Shown here one piece after another: positions 16,069-25,949 of a DNA stretch of 55,868 nucleotides. The translations under genes and the position numbers were made by a program. The notes under the pieces are model-generated. The model saw nothing but the letters and a program-made list of their open reading frames with translations. It was not told the origin of the DNA and made no database searches. Positions within the stretch are counted from its first letter, which is position 1; every line of letters starts with the position of its first letter. The stretch is from Clostridia bacterium (GTDB lineage: Bacteria; Bacillota; Clostridia; Oscillospirales; CAG-272), in NCBI GenBank assembly GCA_017502975.1, contig JAFVTV010000001.1, forward strand, positions 1 through 55,868, written 5' to 3'.

Positions 16069-17382
16069 TTATTCCTTCATTTTACCAAGCAAATGGTTGA
16101 TAAACTGCTGGGCGGTTCTGCCCGAAACGCCGCCGTGGCGAAGCTCCCAACGGTTAGCTTGCAAACGGAGCTCGTCAACCGGCATGTCAATACCGTGACG
16201 TGCGGCAAGCTCCTCAACAATGGCATAATACTCAGCGGGGGTAGGCTTGGAATAATTGATCGCAACGCCAAAGCGTGTGGCAAGAGAAAGCTTTTCCTCC
16301 ATGGTATCGGAATGGTGGACGTCCTGCTCCGTAAGCTTGACATCACTGCGATCGCCCCATGTTTCACGAATGAGATGACGGCGGTTTGAGGTTGCATAGA
16401 TCAGCACGTTATCGGGCTTGGTTTCCACACCGCCCTCGATCACCGCCTTGAGAAACTTATACTCAATTTCAAATTCCTCAAAGGAAAGATCATCCATGTA
16501 AATAATAAACTTATAGTTGCGGTTTTTGATCTGCGCGATCACCTGCGAAAGATCCTTAAACTGATGCTTATAGATCTCGATCATGCGAAGCCCGCGCGGA
16601 TAAAACTCGTTAACAATCGCCTTAATGCTGGTCGATTTACCTGTGCCGCTATCACCGTACAAAAGCACGTTGTTGGCACGCTTGCCCGAAACAAATGCCT
16701 CGGTATTTTCCACCAGCTGCGCCTTTTGCTGCTCATATCCCACAAGATCGGAAAGCATGACCTTTTCCATGTTATTAATAGGCTGAAACACCACGCGGTT
16801 TTCGCTGCCGTTTGCCAAGCGAAATGCCTTATTAAGACCCCATTGCCCCACACCGTAAGCGCGGTAAAAATCGGTAATGCCCGCAAAAAACGCCTCTGTG
16901 GTAGTGGCGGCGGCAAGAACGTCCGAGAGCGCTTGCACCTTTTCACTCACGCTCTTGTTATACATGAGCTCGGGCTTTTCAATTGCACGATAGCTTGTGA
17001 TGCAGGAAAAGCAATCAATGCCAAGCCGCTGTTCAAGCGGGTAAAAGTCATAATGAAAAAGCTCTATAAAGGCTGCGCAATCGCTTTTTGCAAAATGATT
17101 GACACTCCCCTCTCGCACGCCCATTTTTTCACAGGTCAGTGTAAAAGGATTTTCATCGGTCATGAGTAAAAACGTCAGATAATTCTGCCAGAGATTTTTA
17201 TCAAATCCAAAATCGGTGGCAAGCACCAAAAGGCGCTTGACCTGCCGATACACACGCGCGACAAGTGCCTCCTTATCATAGCTTTGTCCCTTTGCCTCAC
17301 GGCAAATGGCAGCAAGCTCCATAAGGATACTGTCGCTTGGCAGATCACCGAAAATAAGCAGCTTTGAAACGATCTTATCCAT
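16069..17382 (-). CDS. AAA+ ATPase of the DUF815 family
   Basis: A 437-residue cytoplasmic P-loop ATPase, the last gene of the pyrimidine operon. An alpha-helical N-terminal half (about 1-215) precedes the AAA+ module with Walker A YGDSGTGKST near residue 247 and Walker B FIIYMDDLSFE near 296. These are followed by IYATSNRRHLIRE (sensor 1 region), as in DUF815 proteins. The biochemical role of this family is unknown. The ATG at 17382 sits one base after the pyrB stop and is chosen over a frame beginning 63 bases further inside pyrB. The ribosome binding site (AAGAGA) is weak, suggesting translational coupling. Confidence 0.88.
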   Translation of the reverse strand: MDKIVSKLLIFGDLPSDSILMELAAICREAKGQSYDKEALVARVYRQVKRLLVLATDFGFDKNLWQNYLTFLLMTDENPFTLTCEKMGVREGSVNHFAKSDCAAFIELFHYDFYPLEQRLGIDCFSCITSYRAIEKPELMYNKSVSEKVQALSDVLAAATTTEAFFAGITDFYRAYGVGQWGLNKAFRLANGSENRVVFQPINNMEKVMLSDLVGYEQQKAQLVENTEAFVSGKRANNVLLYGDSGTGKSTSIKAIVNEFYPRGLRMIEIYKHQFKDLSQVIAQIKNRNYKFIIYMDDLSFEEFEIEYKFLKAVIEGGVETKPDNVLIYATSNRRHLIRETWGDRSDVKLTEQDVHHSDTMEEKLSLATRFGVAINYSKPTPAEYYAIVEELAARHGIDMPVDELRLQANRWELRHGGVSGRTAQQFINHLLGKMKE

Positions 17383-17383
17383 A

Positions 17384-18472
17384 TCAGTATCTCTTTTTGG
17401 TATCGCAGTAAATGCAGCGACAGATGCGGTTTTCGGGGCTGACAACGCGGAATACCTGTCTTAACTCCTGCTCGGTGGTGGTAATACAACGGGGATTATC
17501 ACACTTAAAGTCGTAAAGATAGGTGCCTTCCTGCTCTTTATCCTCAGCCTTGCCGCCCTTTGCATCATTCAAAAGCTTCAAGATCAAAGCCATGCGCATA
17601 TACTTGCCGTTTTGCACCTGCTTGAAATAGCACGCGCGAGGATCTGCATCAACAGCTACGCTGATTTCATTTACGCGAGGCAGCGGATGCAAAATGATCA
17701 TATCCTTTTTGGCGGTAACAAGCTTTTCGGGATTCAGAATATACGCATCACGCAGGCGCAGATACTCATCGATATCGGTAAAGCGCTCCTGCTGTACACG
17801 CGTCATATAAAGAATGTCAAGCGTGGGCATTACTGCCTCAAGGTCAGTCGTTTCGGTATAGGTAAAGCCGCGCCCTTGGGGGATCTCATTTTTAACGTAA
17901 CCGGGGAGCTTTAACTCATCGGGCGAGATCATCACAAAATTGATATTTTCATAGCGGCAAAGCGCTGTGATCAAGGAGTGCACAGTGCGGCCGAATTTAA
18001 GGTCGCCGCAAAAGCCCACGGTAAGACCTGAAAATTGACCCTTTTCACGCTTGATCGTGAGAAGATCGGCAAGCGTTTGGGTAGGATGATGATGACCGCC
18101 GTCGCCCGCGTTGATTACAGGGATGCTGGCATTCTTTGCGGCAACAAAGGGTGCACCCTCCTTGGGGTGGCGCATTGCAATAATATCCGCATAGCAGCTG
18201 ATAACCTTTGCGGTATCCGCTACGCTTTCACCCTTGCTGGCAGAGGTGCTGCTGGCAGAGGAAAAGCCAATTACATTACCGCCAAGCTCATACATCGCCG
18301 CCTCAAAGGAAAGGCGGGTACGGGTTGAGGGCTCAAAAAAGAGGGTGGCAAGCTTTTTGCCGCGACAGATCTCGGCGTATTTCCCAGGATGATCGATGAT
18401 ATCAAGTGCGGTATCAAGCAATCCGTCAATTTCCTTGACCGAAAGGTCAAGAATATCCACTACACTTTTCAT
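17384..18472 (-). CDS. pyrB: Aspartate carbamoyltransferase fused to a PyrI-type zinc domain
   Basis: A 362-residue enzyme joining carbamoyl phosphate and aspartate, the second step of UMP synthesis. Residues 1 to about 305 are a normal catalytic chain: [11 protein letters not shown] at 46-56, [20 protein letters not shown], and HPLPRVNE. A charged linker follows. The last about 45 residues form a zinc domain like that of the E. coli regulatory subunit. Cys324, Cys329, Cys353 and Cys356 have spacing C-x4-C-x23-C-x2-C, the same as PyrI Cys109, 114, 138 and 141. The allosteric nucleotide-binding half of PyrI is missing. The enzyme is thus probably assembled through the zinc domain but not regulated by CTP in the E. 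coli manner (inference). Confidence 0.95.
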   Translation of the reverse strand: MKSVVDILDLSVKEIDGLLDTALDIIDHPGKYAEICRGKKLATLFFEPSTRTRLSFEAAMYELGGNVIGFSSASSTSASKGESVADTAKVISCYADIIAMRHPKEGAPFVAAKNASIPVINAGDGGHHHPTQTLADLLTIKREKGQFSGLTVGFCGDLKFGRTVHSLITALCRYENINFVMISPDELKLPGYVKNEIPQGRGFTYTETTDLEAVMPTLDILYMTRVQQERFTDIDEYLRLRDAYILNPEKLVTAKKDMIILHPLPRVNEISVAVDADPRACYFKQVQNGKYMRMALILKLLNDAKGGKAEDKEQEGTYLYDFKCDNPRCITTTEQELRQVFRVVSPENRICRCIYCDTKKRY

Positions 18473-18489
18473 TTCAACTCTCCCCCGAT

Positions 18490-19146
18490 TTACGCCTTTG
18501 CGCCATTGACGGCAAGATAGTTTTTGATGCGCGTAACGTTTTCCTCGTTCGCGGGATCCTCTTCCAGATATTCAATGATGTCATAAACATCAACAATGGA
18601 GTATACAGGGAAGCCAAACTGCTCCTCGATCTCCTGCATTGCACCCTTTTCGCCCTGCCCTTTTTCCTTGCGGTCTACCATGATAAAGGTAGCGGCAACC
18701 TTTGTGCCCTCAAGGTGGGAAAGGATCTCCATCGACTCACGAATCGCAGTGCCTGCGGTGATCACATCCTCAATGATAACGATCTCCTCGCCTGCCGTGG
18801 GCACGTAACCAACGAACACGCCGCCCTCACCGTGATCCTTTACCTCCTTACGGTTAAAGAAAAACGGAACATTGAGGCCGTTTTTGGAAAGTGCCACTGC
18901 GGCAGAAACAGAGAGCGAAATGCCCTTGTAGGCAGGGCCGTAAAGCACTGCCTTTTTTTCGCCCAGCTTTTCAAAATAAGCGCGGGCATAAAATTCACCA
19001 AGTGTGGCAATGTCACTACCCGTCTTGATCATGCCGGCATTGATGAAATAAGGGATCTTTCTGCCGCTCTTAGCGGTAAAATCACCAAATTTTAAAACGC
19101 CCGCACGCTGCAAAAACTCAATAAATTCTCTCTTATAAGCTTCCAT
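18490..19146 (-). CDS. pyrE: Orotate phosphoribosyltransferase
   Basis: A 218-residue type I phosphoribosyltransferase converting orotate and PRPP to orotidine monophosphate. The PRPP-binding loop [15 protein letters not shown] lies near residue 128, and [11 protein letters not shown] marks the orotate/pyrophosphate site. The length is normal. The gene lies 11 bases after pyrF with GAGAGGAAC upstream of the ATG, and 17 bases ahead of pyrB. It acts directly before PyrF in the pathway. Confidence 0.97.
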   Translation of the reverse strand: MEAYKREFIEFLQRAGVLKFGDFTAKSGRKIPYFINAGMIKTGSDIATLGEFYARAYFEKLGEKKAVLYGPAYKGISLSVSAAVALSKNGLNVPFFFNRKEVKDHGEGGVFVGYVPTAGEEIVIIEDVITAGTAIRESMEILSHLEGTKVAATFIMVDRKEKGQGEKGAMQEIEEQFGFPVYSIVDVYDIIEYLEEDPANEENVTRIKNYLAVNGAKA

Positions 19147-19157
19147 GGTTCCTCTCC

Positions 19158-19856
19158 TTAATCTACAAATTCAGCAAGGCAACGCTCGTAAGCGGCAACG
19201 GGGTCGGCAGCAGCTGTGATCGGTCTGCCAACTACAATGTAGTCCGAGCCGATCTTTTTTGCTTCAGCGGGGGTCATAACGCGCTTTTGATCGCCGATGT
19301 CACCGTCAGCAAAGCGCACGCCGGGTGTAACGGTAACAAAGCCCTTACCACAAACCTCGTGCACCTTACCTGCCTCAAGAGGCGAGCAAACAACACCGTC
19401 AAGCCCTGCCAGCTTTGCATTGCGCGCATAGTGCATGACGACCTTGTCGATCGGCTCTTTGATCAAAAGATCGTTTTCCATGCTCTCCTGATCGGTAGAG
19501 GTGAGCTGCGTCACAGCAATGAGGATCGGGCGCGTGCCGTCGGGACGTGTAAGACCTTCAAGAGCACCCTGCATCATGCGGATCGTGCCGCCCGCATGCA
19601 GATTGGTCATATCAACATCAAGGCGAGAAAGAACCGCCATGGATTTTTTTACTGTATTGGGGATATCGTGAAGCTTAAGATCAAGGAAGATCTTATGCCC
19701 TCTTTTTTTGATCTCGCGCACGATAGAGGGCCCCTCTGCATAAAAGAGCTCCATGCCGATCTTTACAAAAGGCTTTTTGCCCATAAATTGATCAAGAAAC
19801 GCAAATGTTTTTTCCGCGCTGTCAAAATCACACGCAATAATGACGTCTTTTCCCAT
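19158..19856 (-). CDS. pyrF: Orotidine 5'-phosphate decarboxylase
   Basis: A 232-residue TIM-barrel enzyme producing UMP. The catalytic tetrad motif LDLKLHDIPNT at about 58-68 has Asp59, Lys61 and Asp64. The phosphate-gripping VVGRPITAAADP is near the C terminus. This is the short group typical of Firmicutes. The start ATG shares its A with the pyrD stop codon (one-base overlap). Confidence 0.97.
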   Translation of the reverse strand: MGKDVIIACDFDSAEKTFAFLDQFMGKKPFVKIGMELFYAEGPSIVREIKKRGHKIFLDLKLHDIPNTVKKSMAVLSRLDVDMTNLHAGGTIRMMQGALEGLTRPDGTRPILIAVTQLTSTDQESMENDLLIKEPIDKVVMHYARNAKLAGLDGVVCSPLEAGKVHEVCGKGFVTVTPGVRFADGDIGDQKRVMTPAEAKKIGSDYIVVGRPITAAADPVAAYERCLAEFVD

Positions 19857-20773
19857 TATTTTACACCTCCGATAATCTCATTAAGAGAGTTGATCTTATA
19901 TTTTTCCATTACTACAGGCAGATCTGTTACAATTTTTTGAGAGGCAAAGGGATCTACAAGGTTTGCAGCACCCACCTCAACGGCAGTAGCGCCTGCAAGC
20001 ATCATTTCGATGACGTCCTCAGCAGTGCTGACACCGCCCATGCCCACCACGGGGATCTTTACGGCGTGCGCCACCTGATACACCATTCTCAGTGCCACAG
20101 GAAAAATGGCAGCACCCGAAAAACCGCCCATCGTATTGGCGATCACAGGCTTTTTGGTTCTAAGATCAATGCGCATACCAAGCATAGTGTTAATAAGGCT
20201 GATGCCGTCAGCACCCGCCTGCTCGCAAGCTTTGGCGATTGAAACGATATCGGTCACATTAGGCGAAAGCTTGATAATAACAGGCTTTGTGGTAACCTTT
20301 TTGACAGCCGCAGTAACCTCAGCCGCCGCTTCCGGGCTTGTGCCAAAGCTCATGCCGCCACCGTGAACATTCGGGCAGCTCACATTCACCTCAAGCCAAC
20401 CTACCTGCTTTTCCTTATCAAGACGCGCGCAGGTATAGGCATAGTCCTCTACCGAAAAGCCGCTGACATTTGCCATTACAGGCTTGTGAAAGCACTGTGC
20501 AAGTCGAGGAAGCTCCTCAGCAATCACCTTATCAACGCCGGGATTTTGAAGCCCCACGGCATTGATCATGCCCGCAGTACACTCCGCAATACGGGGCGTG
20601 GGGTTGCCAAAACGCGCATCCTTGGTCGTTCCCTTAAAGGAAAACGTACCAAGGCAGTTGATGTCGTAAAGCTCGGCAAATTCATAGCCGTAACCAAACG
20701 TGCCGGAGGCGGGTATTACAGGGTTATCAAGCTCGATACCGCAAAGCGTTACCTTGGTATTTACTTCTCCCAT
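19856..20773 (-). CDS. pyrD: Dihydroorotate dehydrogenase, catalytic subunit (class 1B)
   Basis: A 305-residue FMN enzyme oxidising dihydroorotate to orotate. The active-site loop NVSCPNVHGGG at 130-140 carries the catalytic base Cys133, diagnostic of class 1 enzymes. The C-terminal FMN-phosphate site reads VGMGGVSTAEDVIEM. Pairing with PyrK just upstream makes it the NAD-linked class 1B heterotetramer. The start overlaps the end of pyrK by 13 bases. It is cytosolic, with no membrane helix. Confidence 0.97.
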   Translation of the reverse strand: MGEVNTKVTLCGIELDNPVIPASGTFGYGYEFAELYDINCLGTFSFKGTTKDARFGNPTPRIAECTAGMINAVGLQNPGVDKVIAEELPRLAQCFHKPVMANVSGFSVEDYAYTCARLDKEKQVGWLEVNVSCPNVHGGGMSFGTSPEAAAEVTAAVKKVTTKPVIIKLSPNVTDIVSIAKACEQAGADGISLINTMLGMRIDLRTKKPVIANTMGGFSGAAIFPVALRMVYQVAHAVKIPVVGMGGVSTAEDVIEMMLAGATAVEVGAANLVDPFASQKIVTDLPVVMEKYKINSLNEIIGGVK

Positions 20774-21501
20774 ATAATATCCTCCTTTGTGAGCACGGGT
20801 CCTTCCTTACAAATGCGCTTGTTGCCTGTTACAGTCTTGCAGGAGCAGCCCATGCAGGCGCCAAAGCCGCAGCCCATGCGCTCCTCAAAGCTGAACTGTC
20901 CACTTGTACCCGAGGCACGGTAAACAGCCTTCAGCATAGGTTCGGGACCGCATGTGTAAAAATAGGTATAGTCAATATCCTTCAGGGCATCGGTTACAAA
21001 CCCCTTTGTGCCATAGCTACCATCCACGGTGGTAACCGTTACATCAGCGCCGAGCGCGCGGAACTCCTCCTCGTAAAAGACCTCATCCTTGGTGTTAAAG
21101 CCAAGAATGACAGACACCTGCTTGCCCATTGTGCGCAGCATTTTAACAGGCATATACATCGGGGGCACGCCAACGCCGCCGCCAATAAACACAGGATGAT
21201 CCCCTGCAAGAGAAAGATCGTAGCCGTTACCAAGACCCGTTAGAATGTCGAGCTTGCCGCCCTGCATCTGGCTCATCTGCTCAGTGCCGTGCCCAACCAC
21301 CTTATATAAGAGAGTGAGCTTGCCCTCTTCTGCGTCGCACACCGAAATGGGACGACGCAGAAAAAGGCCGTCAAGCTTAATGTTAACAAACTGACCGGGA
21401 GCAGTGATTGCCGAGGTATCTCCTGCCAGCACCATTTTATAGACACTGGCAGTCAGGGGCTTGTTTTCAATAATTTCAAAAAACGATTGCTTCATATCCA
21501 C
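20761..21501 (-). CDS. pyrK: Dihydroorotate dehydrogenase electron-transfer subunit
   Basis: A 246-residue ferredoxin-reductase-type subunit passing electrons from PyrD to NAD+. The FAD-binding N-terminal barrel contains FLRRPISVCD, and the NAD-binding part has GLGNGYDL and VFIGGGVGVPPMY. The C-terminal Cys cluster (MGCGFGACMGCSCK and RICKEGPVL, about 205-238) holds a [2Fe-2S] centre. It starts four bases after carB ends and overlaps pyrD. Confidence 0.96.
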   Translation of the reverse strand: MDMKQSFFEIIENKPLTASVYKMVLAGDTSAITAPGQFVNIKLDGLFLRRPISVCDAEEGKLTLLYKVVGHGTEQMSQMQGGKLDILTGLGNGYDLSLAGDHPVFIGGGVGVPPMYMPVKMLRTMGKQVSVILGFNTKDEVFYEEEFRALGADVTVTTVDGSYGTKGFVTDALKDIDYTYFYTCGPEPMLKAVYRASGTSGQFSFEERMGCGFGACMGCSCKTVTGNKRICKEGPVLTKEDIIWEK

Positions 21502-21504
21502 CTC

Positions 21505-24500
21505 TTACGCGTCGATGGTAGAAATGGTCAGCGTGGTTTCCTCGAGAACATCAAGGAGAACGCGAACAGTATCCAGCGACGTGAAGATCGAAACGTTATT
21601 CTCGGTCGCGCAGCGGCGGATCTCAACACCGTCAGACTGCTCGTGCTGAGATTCGGGAGAGCTGGTATTGATGACGTAAGCGATGTGACCCTGGCGAAGC
21701 GCCTCAGCAATCTCCTCGGAGCCGTCAGAAAGCTTCTTGATCACATGCGTGCGAATGCCGTTGTCCTTGAGGAACTTAGCCGTGCCTGCCGTAGCCTCAA
21801 TGTTAAAGCCGAGGTTGTAGAAGCGGCGGATGAGGGGCAGTGCCTCCTCCTTATCGCGGTCGGCAATGGTTACAAACACAGTGCCGTAATTTTGCAGACG
21901 CATACCGGATGCCTGCAGCGCCTTGTATAGCGCACGGTTGAGCTTGTTATCGTAGCCGATCGCCTCACCCGTTGACTTCATCTCGGGGGAAAGGTAAGCA
22001 TCAAGGCCGCGAAGCTTGTTGAACGAGAACACAGGTACCTTGACATACCAGCGATCCTTTTCGGCAGGGTAAATGTCGAAAATTCCCTGCTCCTTGAGGC
22101 TCTGACCGAGAATGCAGTTGGTGGCAATGTCGGCAAGGCTGTAGCCCGTAGCCTTAGAAAGGAACGGTACGGTACGGGAGGAGCGCGGATTTACCTCAAT
22201 GATAAACACTTCATCATTTTGGTCAACAATAAACTGAATGTTGTAAAGGCCTACAATGCCAATGCCAAGACCCAGCTTTTTGGCATACTGAAGAATGGTG
22301 CCCTTGACCTTATTGGAGATACTGAAGGTCGGATATACGCTGATCGAGTCGCCCGAGTGAATACCCGTACGCTCTACAAGCTCCATAATACCGGGCACGA
22401 ATACATCGCGACCGTCGCAAATCGCATCGACCTCAACCTCCTTACCGCTGATGTACTTATCAACAAGCACGGGCTTGTCCTCGTCAATCTCAACGGCGGT
22501 CTTCAGGTAATGGCGCAGCTGATCCTCATTGGCTACGATCTGCATGGCGCGGCCACCAAGCACGAAGGAGGGGCGAACAAGCACGGGATAACCAATCTTT
22601 GCCGCGGCGGCAACGCCATCCTCGATCTTAGTAACAGCGCGTCCCTCGGGCTGAGGAATGCCAAGGCTCTTGAGGAGCTTTTCAAACGCATCACGGTTCT
22701 CGGCGCGGTCGATCGCAGCGCAGTCGGTGCCAATGATCTTTACACCGAGATCGTACAGGGGCTGAGCGAGGTTGATCGCGGTCTGACCGCCAAGCGAGGC
22801 AATCACGCCCTCTGGCTTTTCAAACTCGATGATGTTCATCACATCTTCGGGCGTCAAAGGCTCGAAGTAAAGCTTGTCTGCCGTGGTATAGTCGGTAGAA
22901 ACGGTTTCGGGGTTATTGTTGATGATGATCGCCTCATAGCCCGAATTCTTGATGGTCGTTACGGCGTGAACAGTAGAATAGTCAAACTCTACGCCCTGCC
23001 CGATACGGATGGGGCCTGCACCAAGCACCACGATCTTTTTCTTGTCAGTCAAAACCGATGCATTCTCGCCTGTGTAGGTCGAGTAGAAGTACGGGATATA
23101 AGCACCTGTGTGGCAGGTGTCAACCATGCGGAACACAGGGAAAAGATTGTGCTGCTTGCGGAACTTAAAGACATCAAGCTCAGTGCACTTCCACATTCTG
23201 GCTACATACTTGTCGCTAAAGCCCATTTTCTTGGCGGCGGTCAGCGTTTCAAGCTCAAAGGCATGTGCCTTCAGCGTTTCCTCCATATCCACGATGCGCT
23301 TGATCGCCTCAAGGAAGAAGGGTGTGATCTTTGTGATATTGTGCACCTCTTCTACCGTTACACCGCGTGCAAGAAGCTCGGCAATGGCGAAAATGTTGTC
23401 GTCACGGAACTCATGGATATAAGCAAGGATCTCATCGTTGCTCATATCGTCAAACTTATGATGATAGATGTGGTTTACACCCACCTCAAGCGAGCGCATA
23501 CCCTTCAGCAAGCACTCCTCAAGGTTAGAGCCGATGCCCATGACCTCGCCCGTAGCCTTCATCTGCGTGCCAAGAGTATTGGAAGCCGTGGTGAATTTAT
23601 CAAACGGGAAACGGGGGAGTTTGGCGATAACATAATCAAGCTTGGGCTCAAATGCCGCGTTGGTGTTGGCGATCTTGATCTCCTCAAGCGACATACCAAC
23701 GGCGATCTTAGCGGTTACGCGAGCGATCGGGTAGCCCGATGCCTTGGAGGCAAGTGCCGAGGAGCGCGATACGCGAGGATTGACCTCGATCAGATAATAT
23801 TCGCTGGTGGTAGGATTGAGCGCAAACTGTACGTTACAGCCGCCCTCGATCTTGAGCTCGCGGATGATCTTAATGGCGCTGTCATTGAGCATCTTCTGAT
23901 CGTGCTCGGAAAGCGTCATAATGGGAGCTACGACCAGCGAGTCACCCGTGTGAACGCCGACGGGATCGATGTTCTCCATGCCGCAGATGGTGATGGCATG
24001 GTCGTTGCTGTCGCGCATAACCTCAAACTCGATCTCCTTATAGCCCTTCACGCTCTTCTCAATAAGAACCTGGTGCACGGGAGAAAGCTTAAAGGCATTG
24101 ATACCGATCGCAACAAGCTCCTGCTCGTTATTGGCAAAGCCACCGCCCGTGCCACCCAGCGTAAACGCAGGACGAAGCACTACAGGATAGCCGATGCGCT
24201 GTGCTGCGGCCTTGGCTTCTTCAAGATCATAGGTGATTTCCGAAGGGATCGTGGGCTCACCGATCGATTGGCAAAGCTCCTTGAAGAGCTCTCTGTCCTC
24301 GGCACGCTCGATCGATTCGCTGCTTGTGCCAAGCAGCTCTACACGGCATTCCTTTAAAATACCCTTCTTCTCAAGCTGCATGGCAAGATTGAGGCCGGTT
24401 TGTCCGCCGATGCCGGGCAGAATGGCATCAGGGCGCTCAAAACGGAGGATCTTAGCGATATACTCAAGCGTCAGCGGCTCCATATAGACCTTATCGGCAA

Positions 24501-24678
24501 TGGTGGTATCGGTCATAATAGTCGCAGGGTTGGAGTTAACGAGCACGACCTCGTAGCCCTCCTCCTTAAGTGCCAAGCATGCCTGTGTGCCTGCGTAGTC
24601 AAACTCTGCTGCCTGACCGATGATAATGGGTCCTGAACCAATGATCAGAATTTTTTTGATGTCTGTTCTCTTTGCCAT
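21505..24678 (-). CDS. carB: Carbamoyl-phosphate synthase, large subunit
   Basis: A 1057-residue enzyme making carbamoyl phosphate from bicarbonate, ATP and ammonia. The two homologous ATP-grasp halves are visible. The first begins with GSGPIIIGQAAEFDYAGTQA and the second with GAGPIRIGQGVEFDYSTVHA; each has the ATP-grasp NPRxSR signature (EVNPRVSRSS and EVNPRSSRTV). A C-terminal MGS-like allosteric domain ends the protein. The ammonia normally comes from CarA, the glutaminase subunit, which is not in this window. The start ATG lies behind CGGAGG, 38 bases after pyrC. Confidence 0.97.
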   Translation of the reverse strand: MAKRTDIKKILIIGSGPIIIGQAAEFDYAGTQACLALKEEGYEVVLVNSNPATIMTDTTIADKVYMEPLTLEYIAKILRFERPDAILPGIGGQTGLNLAMQLEKKGILKECRVELLGTSSESIERAEDRELFKELCQSIGEPTIPSEITYDLEEAKAAAQRIGYPVVLRPAFTLGGTGGGFANNEQELVAIGINAFKLSPVHQVLIEKSVKGYKEIEFEVMRDSNDHAITICGMENIDPVGVHTGDSLVVAPIMTLSEHDQKMLNDSAIKIIRELKIEGGCNVQFALNPTTSEYYLIEVNPRVSRSSALASKASGYPIARVTAKIAVGMSLEEIKIANTNAAFEPKLDYVIAKLPRFPFDKFTTASNTLGTQMKATGEVMGIGSNLEECLLKGMRSLEVGVNHIYHHKFDDMSNDEILAYIHEFRDDNIFAIAELLARGVTVEEVHNITKITPFFLEAIKRIVDMEETLKAHAFELETLTAAKKMGFSDKYVARMWKCTELDVFKFRKQHNLFPVFRMVDTCHTGAYIPYFYSTYTGENASVLTDKKKIVVLGAGPIRIGQGVEFDYSTVHAVTTIKNSGYEAIIINNNPETVSTDYTTADKLYFEPLTPEDVMNIIEFEKPEGVIASLGGQTAINLAQPLYDLGVKIIGTDCAAIDRAENRDAFEKLLKSLGIPQPEGRAVTKIEDGVAAAAKIGYPVLVRPSFVLGGRAMQIVANEDQLRHYLKTAVEIDEDKPVLVDKYISGKEVEVDAICDGRDVFVPGIMELVERTGIHSGDSISVYPTFSISNKVKGTILQYAKKLGLGIGIVGLYNIQFIVDQNDEVFIIEVNPRSSRTVPFLSKATGYSLADIATNCILGQSLKEQGIFDIYPAEKDRWYVKVPVFSFNKLRGLDAYLSPEMKSTGEAIGYDNKLNRALYKALQASGMRLQNYGTVFVTIADRDKEEALPLIRRFYNLGFNIEATAGTAKFLKDNGIRTHVIKKLSDGSEEIAEALRQGHIAYVINTSSPESQHEQSDGVEIRRCATENNVSIFTSLDTVRVLLDVLEETTLTISTIDA

Positions 24679-24716
24679 AACTGCAATCCTCCGTGTTTTT
24701 TATGAATGATTATTTT

Positions 24717-25925
24717 TTACTTATTTTGATAAACGATCTGACCGTTGTGCACGGTGAGAAGGTTTTTGCCATAGACCTCTACGCCCTCAAAAGGCGTTGC
24801 CTTACCCATGGAAAGGAAGTCCTTGGGGTCTACGGTATATTTTGCATTAAGATCCCACACCGAAAAGTCGTTGCCAACAGGCAGACCAAAGCGGCGGCGC
24901 GGGTTATCGCACATCAAGCGGATCAGCTGCTCCATAGTGAGAAGCCCCATTTTAACAAAGCCCGTGTACATGAGGGGGAACGAGGTTTCAATGCCCACCA
25001 CGCCAAACGAGCTGCCCGCAAGTCCCTTTGCTTTTTCCTCGGCGGCGTGCGGCGCGTGATCGGTAGCGATCATATCAATGGTGCCGTCGAGAAGTCCCTC
25101 AACAAGCGCCTCTCGATCGGCCTTGCTGCGCAGGGGCGGATTCATTTTAAATCTACCGTGCTCCTGCAATGCGCTGTCATCAAGCAACAGATAATGGGGG
25201 CCGGTTTCGCAGGTGATATTCACGCCCTGCTTTTTTGCCTCACGAATGAGCGCAACGCTCTGTTTGGTAGAGATATGACATACGTGATATGCGCACCCGG
25301 TTTCCTTGGCAAGCGCGATGTCGCGCGCGACCTGTAAAAACTCACTTTCCGAGGTGATGCCGCGGTGCCCGTTTGCTCTTGCGTACTCACCGTCGTGAAT
25401 ATAGCCGATACCCTCGTATTTGATCTCGCAATGGGCCACGATGATCCTGTCAAGTGCTTTTGCCTTTTCCATAGCCGCGCGCATCATGCTGTCAGAGCGT
25501 ACATCCACGCCGTCATCAGAGTACCCGACCACAAAGGGCGCCATACCCTCCATATCCGAAAGTGCTTGTCCCTTCTCCCCTACTGTAATGGAGCCGCAGG
25601 GTACGACACGAATTACGGCATCGCGCTCGATAATATCAAGCTGCTCCTTCAGGTGCTCGACCGAATCGGGCACGGGTGAGAGGTTGGGCATGGTGCAAAC
25701 AGCGGTAAAGCCACCCCTTGCCGCGGCAAGCGAACCGCTTTTTACGGTTTCTTTATAAGAAAAACCCGGTTCTCTGAAATGCACATGCACATCACAAAAA
25801 CCGGGAAAAGCAACATATTGGGAATGATCAACAAAAGCAACAACAGCGTCACCGGAACAAGTGACGACGGGAGTAATATCGGCGGCCTTTAAAAAATCAA
25901 GATTGAGATTTTTCAGTTTAGACAC
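24717..25925 (-). CDS. pyrC: Dihydroorotase
   Basis: A 402-residue amidohydrolase cyclising carbamoyl aspartate to dihydroorotate, and the first gene of the pyrimidine operon. Metal-ligand motifs are FCDVHVHFREPG (His47, His49), later HCE and HVCHIS histidines, and ATDHAPH with the catalytic Asp. This is the class I (type III-like) dihydroorotase common in Firmicutes. The GTG at 25925 behind AAAGGAG is chosen. A longer frame would run 13 codons back through the ribosome binding site and leader hairpin. Order in the operon does not follow the pathway. Confidence 0.96.
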   Translation of the reverse strand: MSKLKNLNLDFLKAADITPVVTCSGDAVVAFVDHSQYVAFPGFCDVHVHFREPGFSYKETVKSGSLAAARGGFTAVCTMPNLSPVPDSVEHLKEQLDIIERDAVIRVVPCGSITVGEKGQALSDMEGMAPFVVGYSDDGVDVRSDSMMRAAMEKAKALDRIIVAHCEIKYEGIGYIHDGEYARANGHRGITSESEFLQVARDIALAKETGCAYHVCHISTKQSVALIREAKKQGVNITCETGPHYLLLDDSALQEHGRFKMNPPLRSKADREALVEGLLDGTIDMIATDHAPHAAEEKAKGLAGSSFGVVGIETSFPLMYTGFVKMGLLTMEQLIRLMCDNPRRRFGLPVGNDFSVWDLNAKYTVDPKDFLSMGKATPFEGVEVYGKNLLTVHNGQIVYQNK

Positions 25926-25949
25926 GGCAATACTCCTTTCTTTTTGAGC

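Noticed and set aside
22219-24357. Very long open frame (712 codons) on the plus strand, antisense to carB
   Set aside because: It is the codon-bias shadow of carB; no ribosome binding site and no protein-like motif order.
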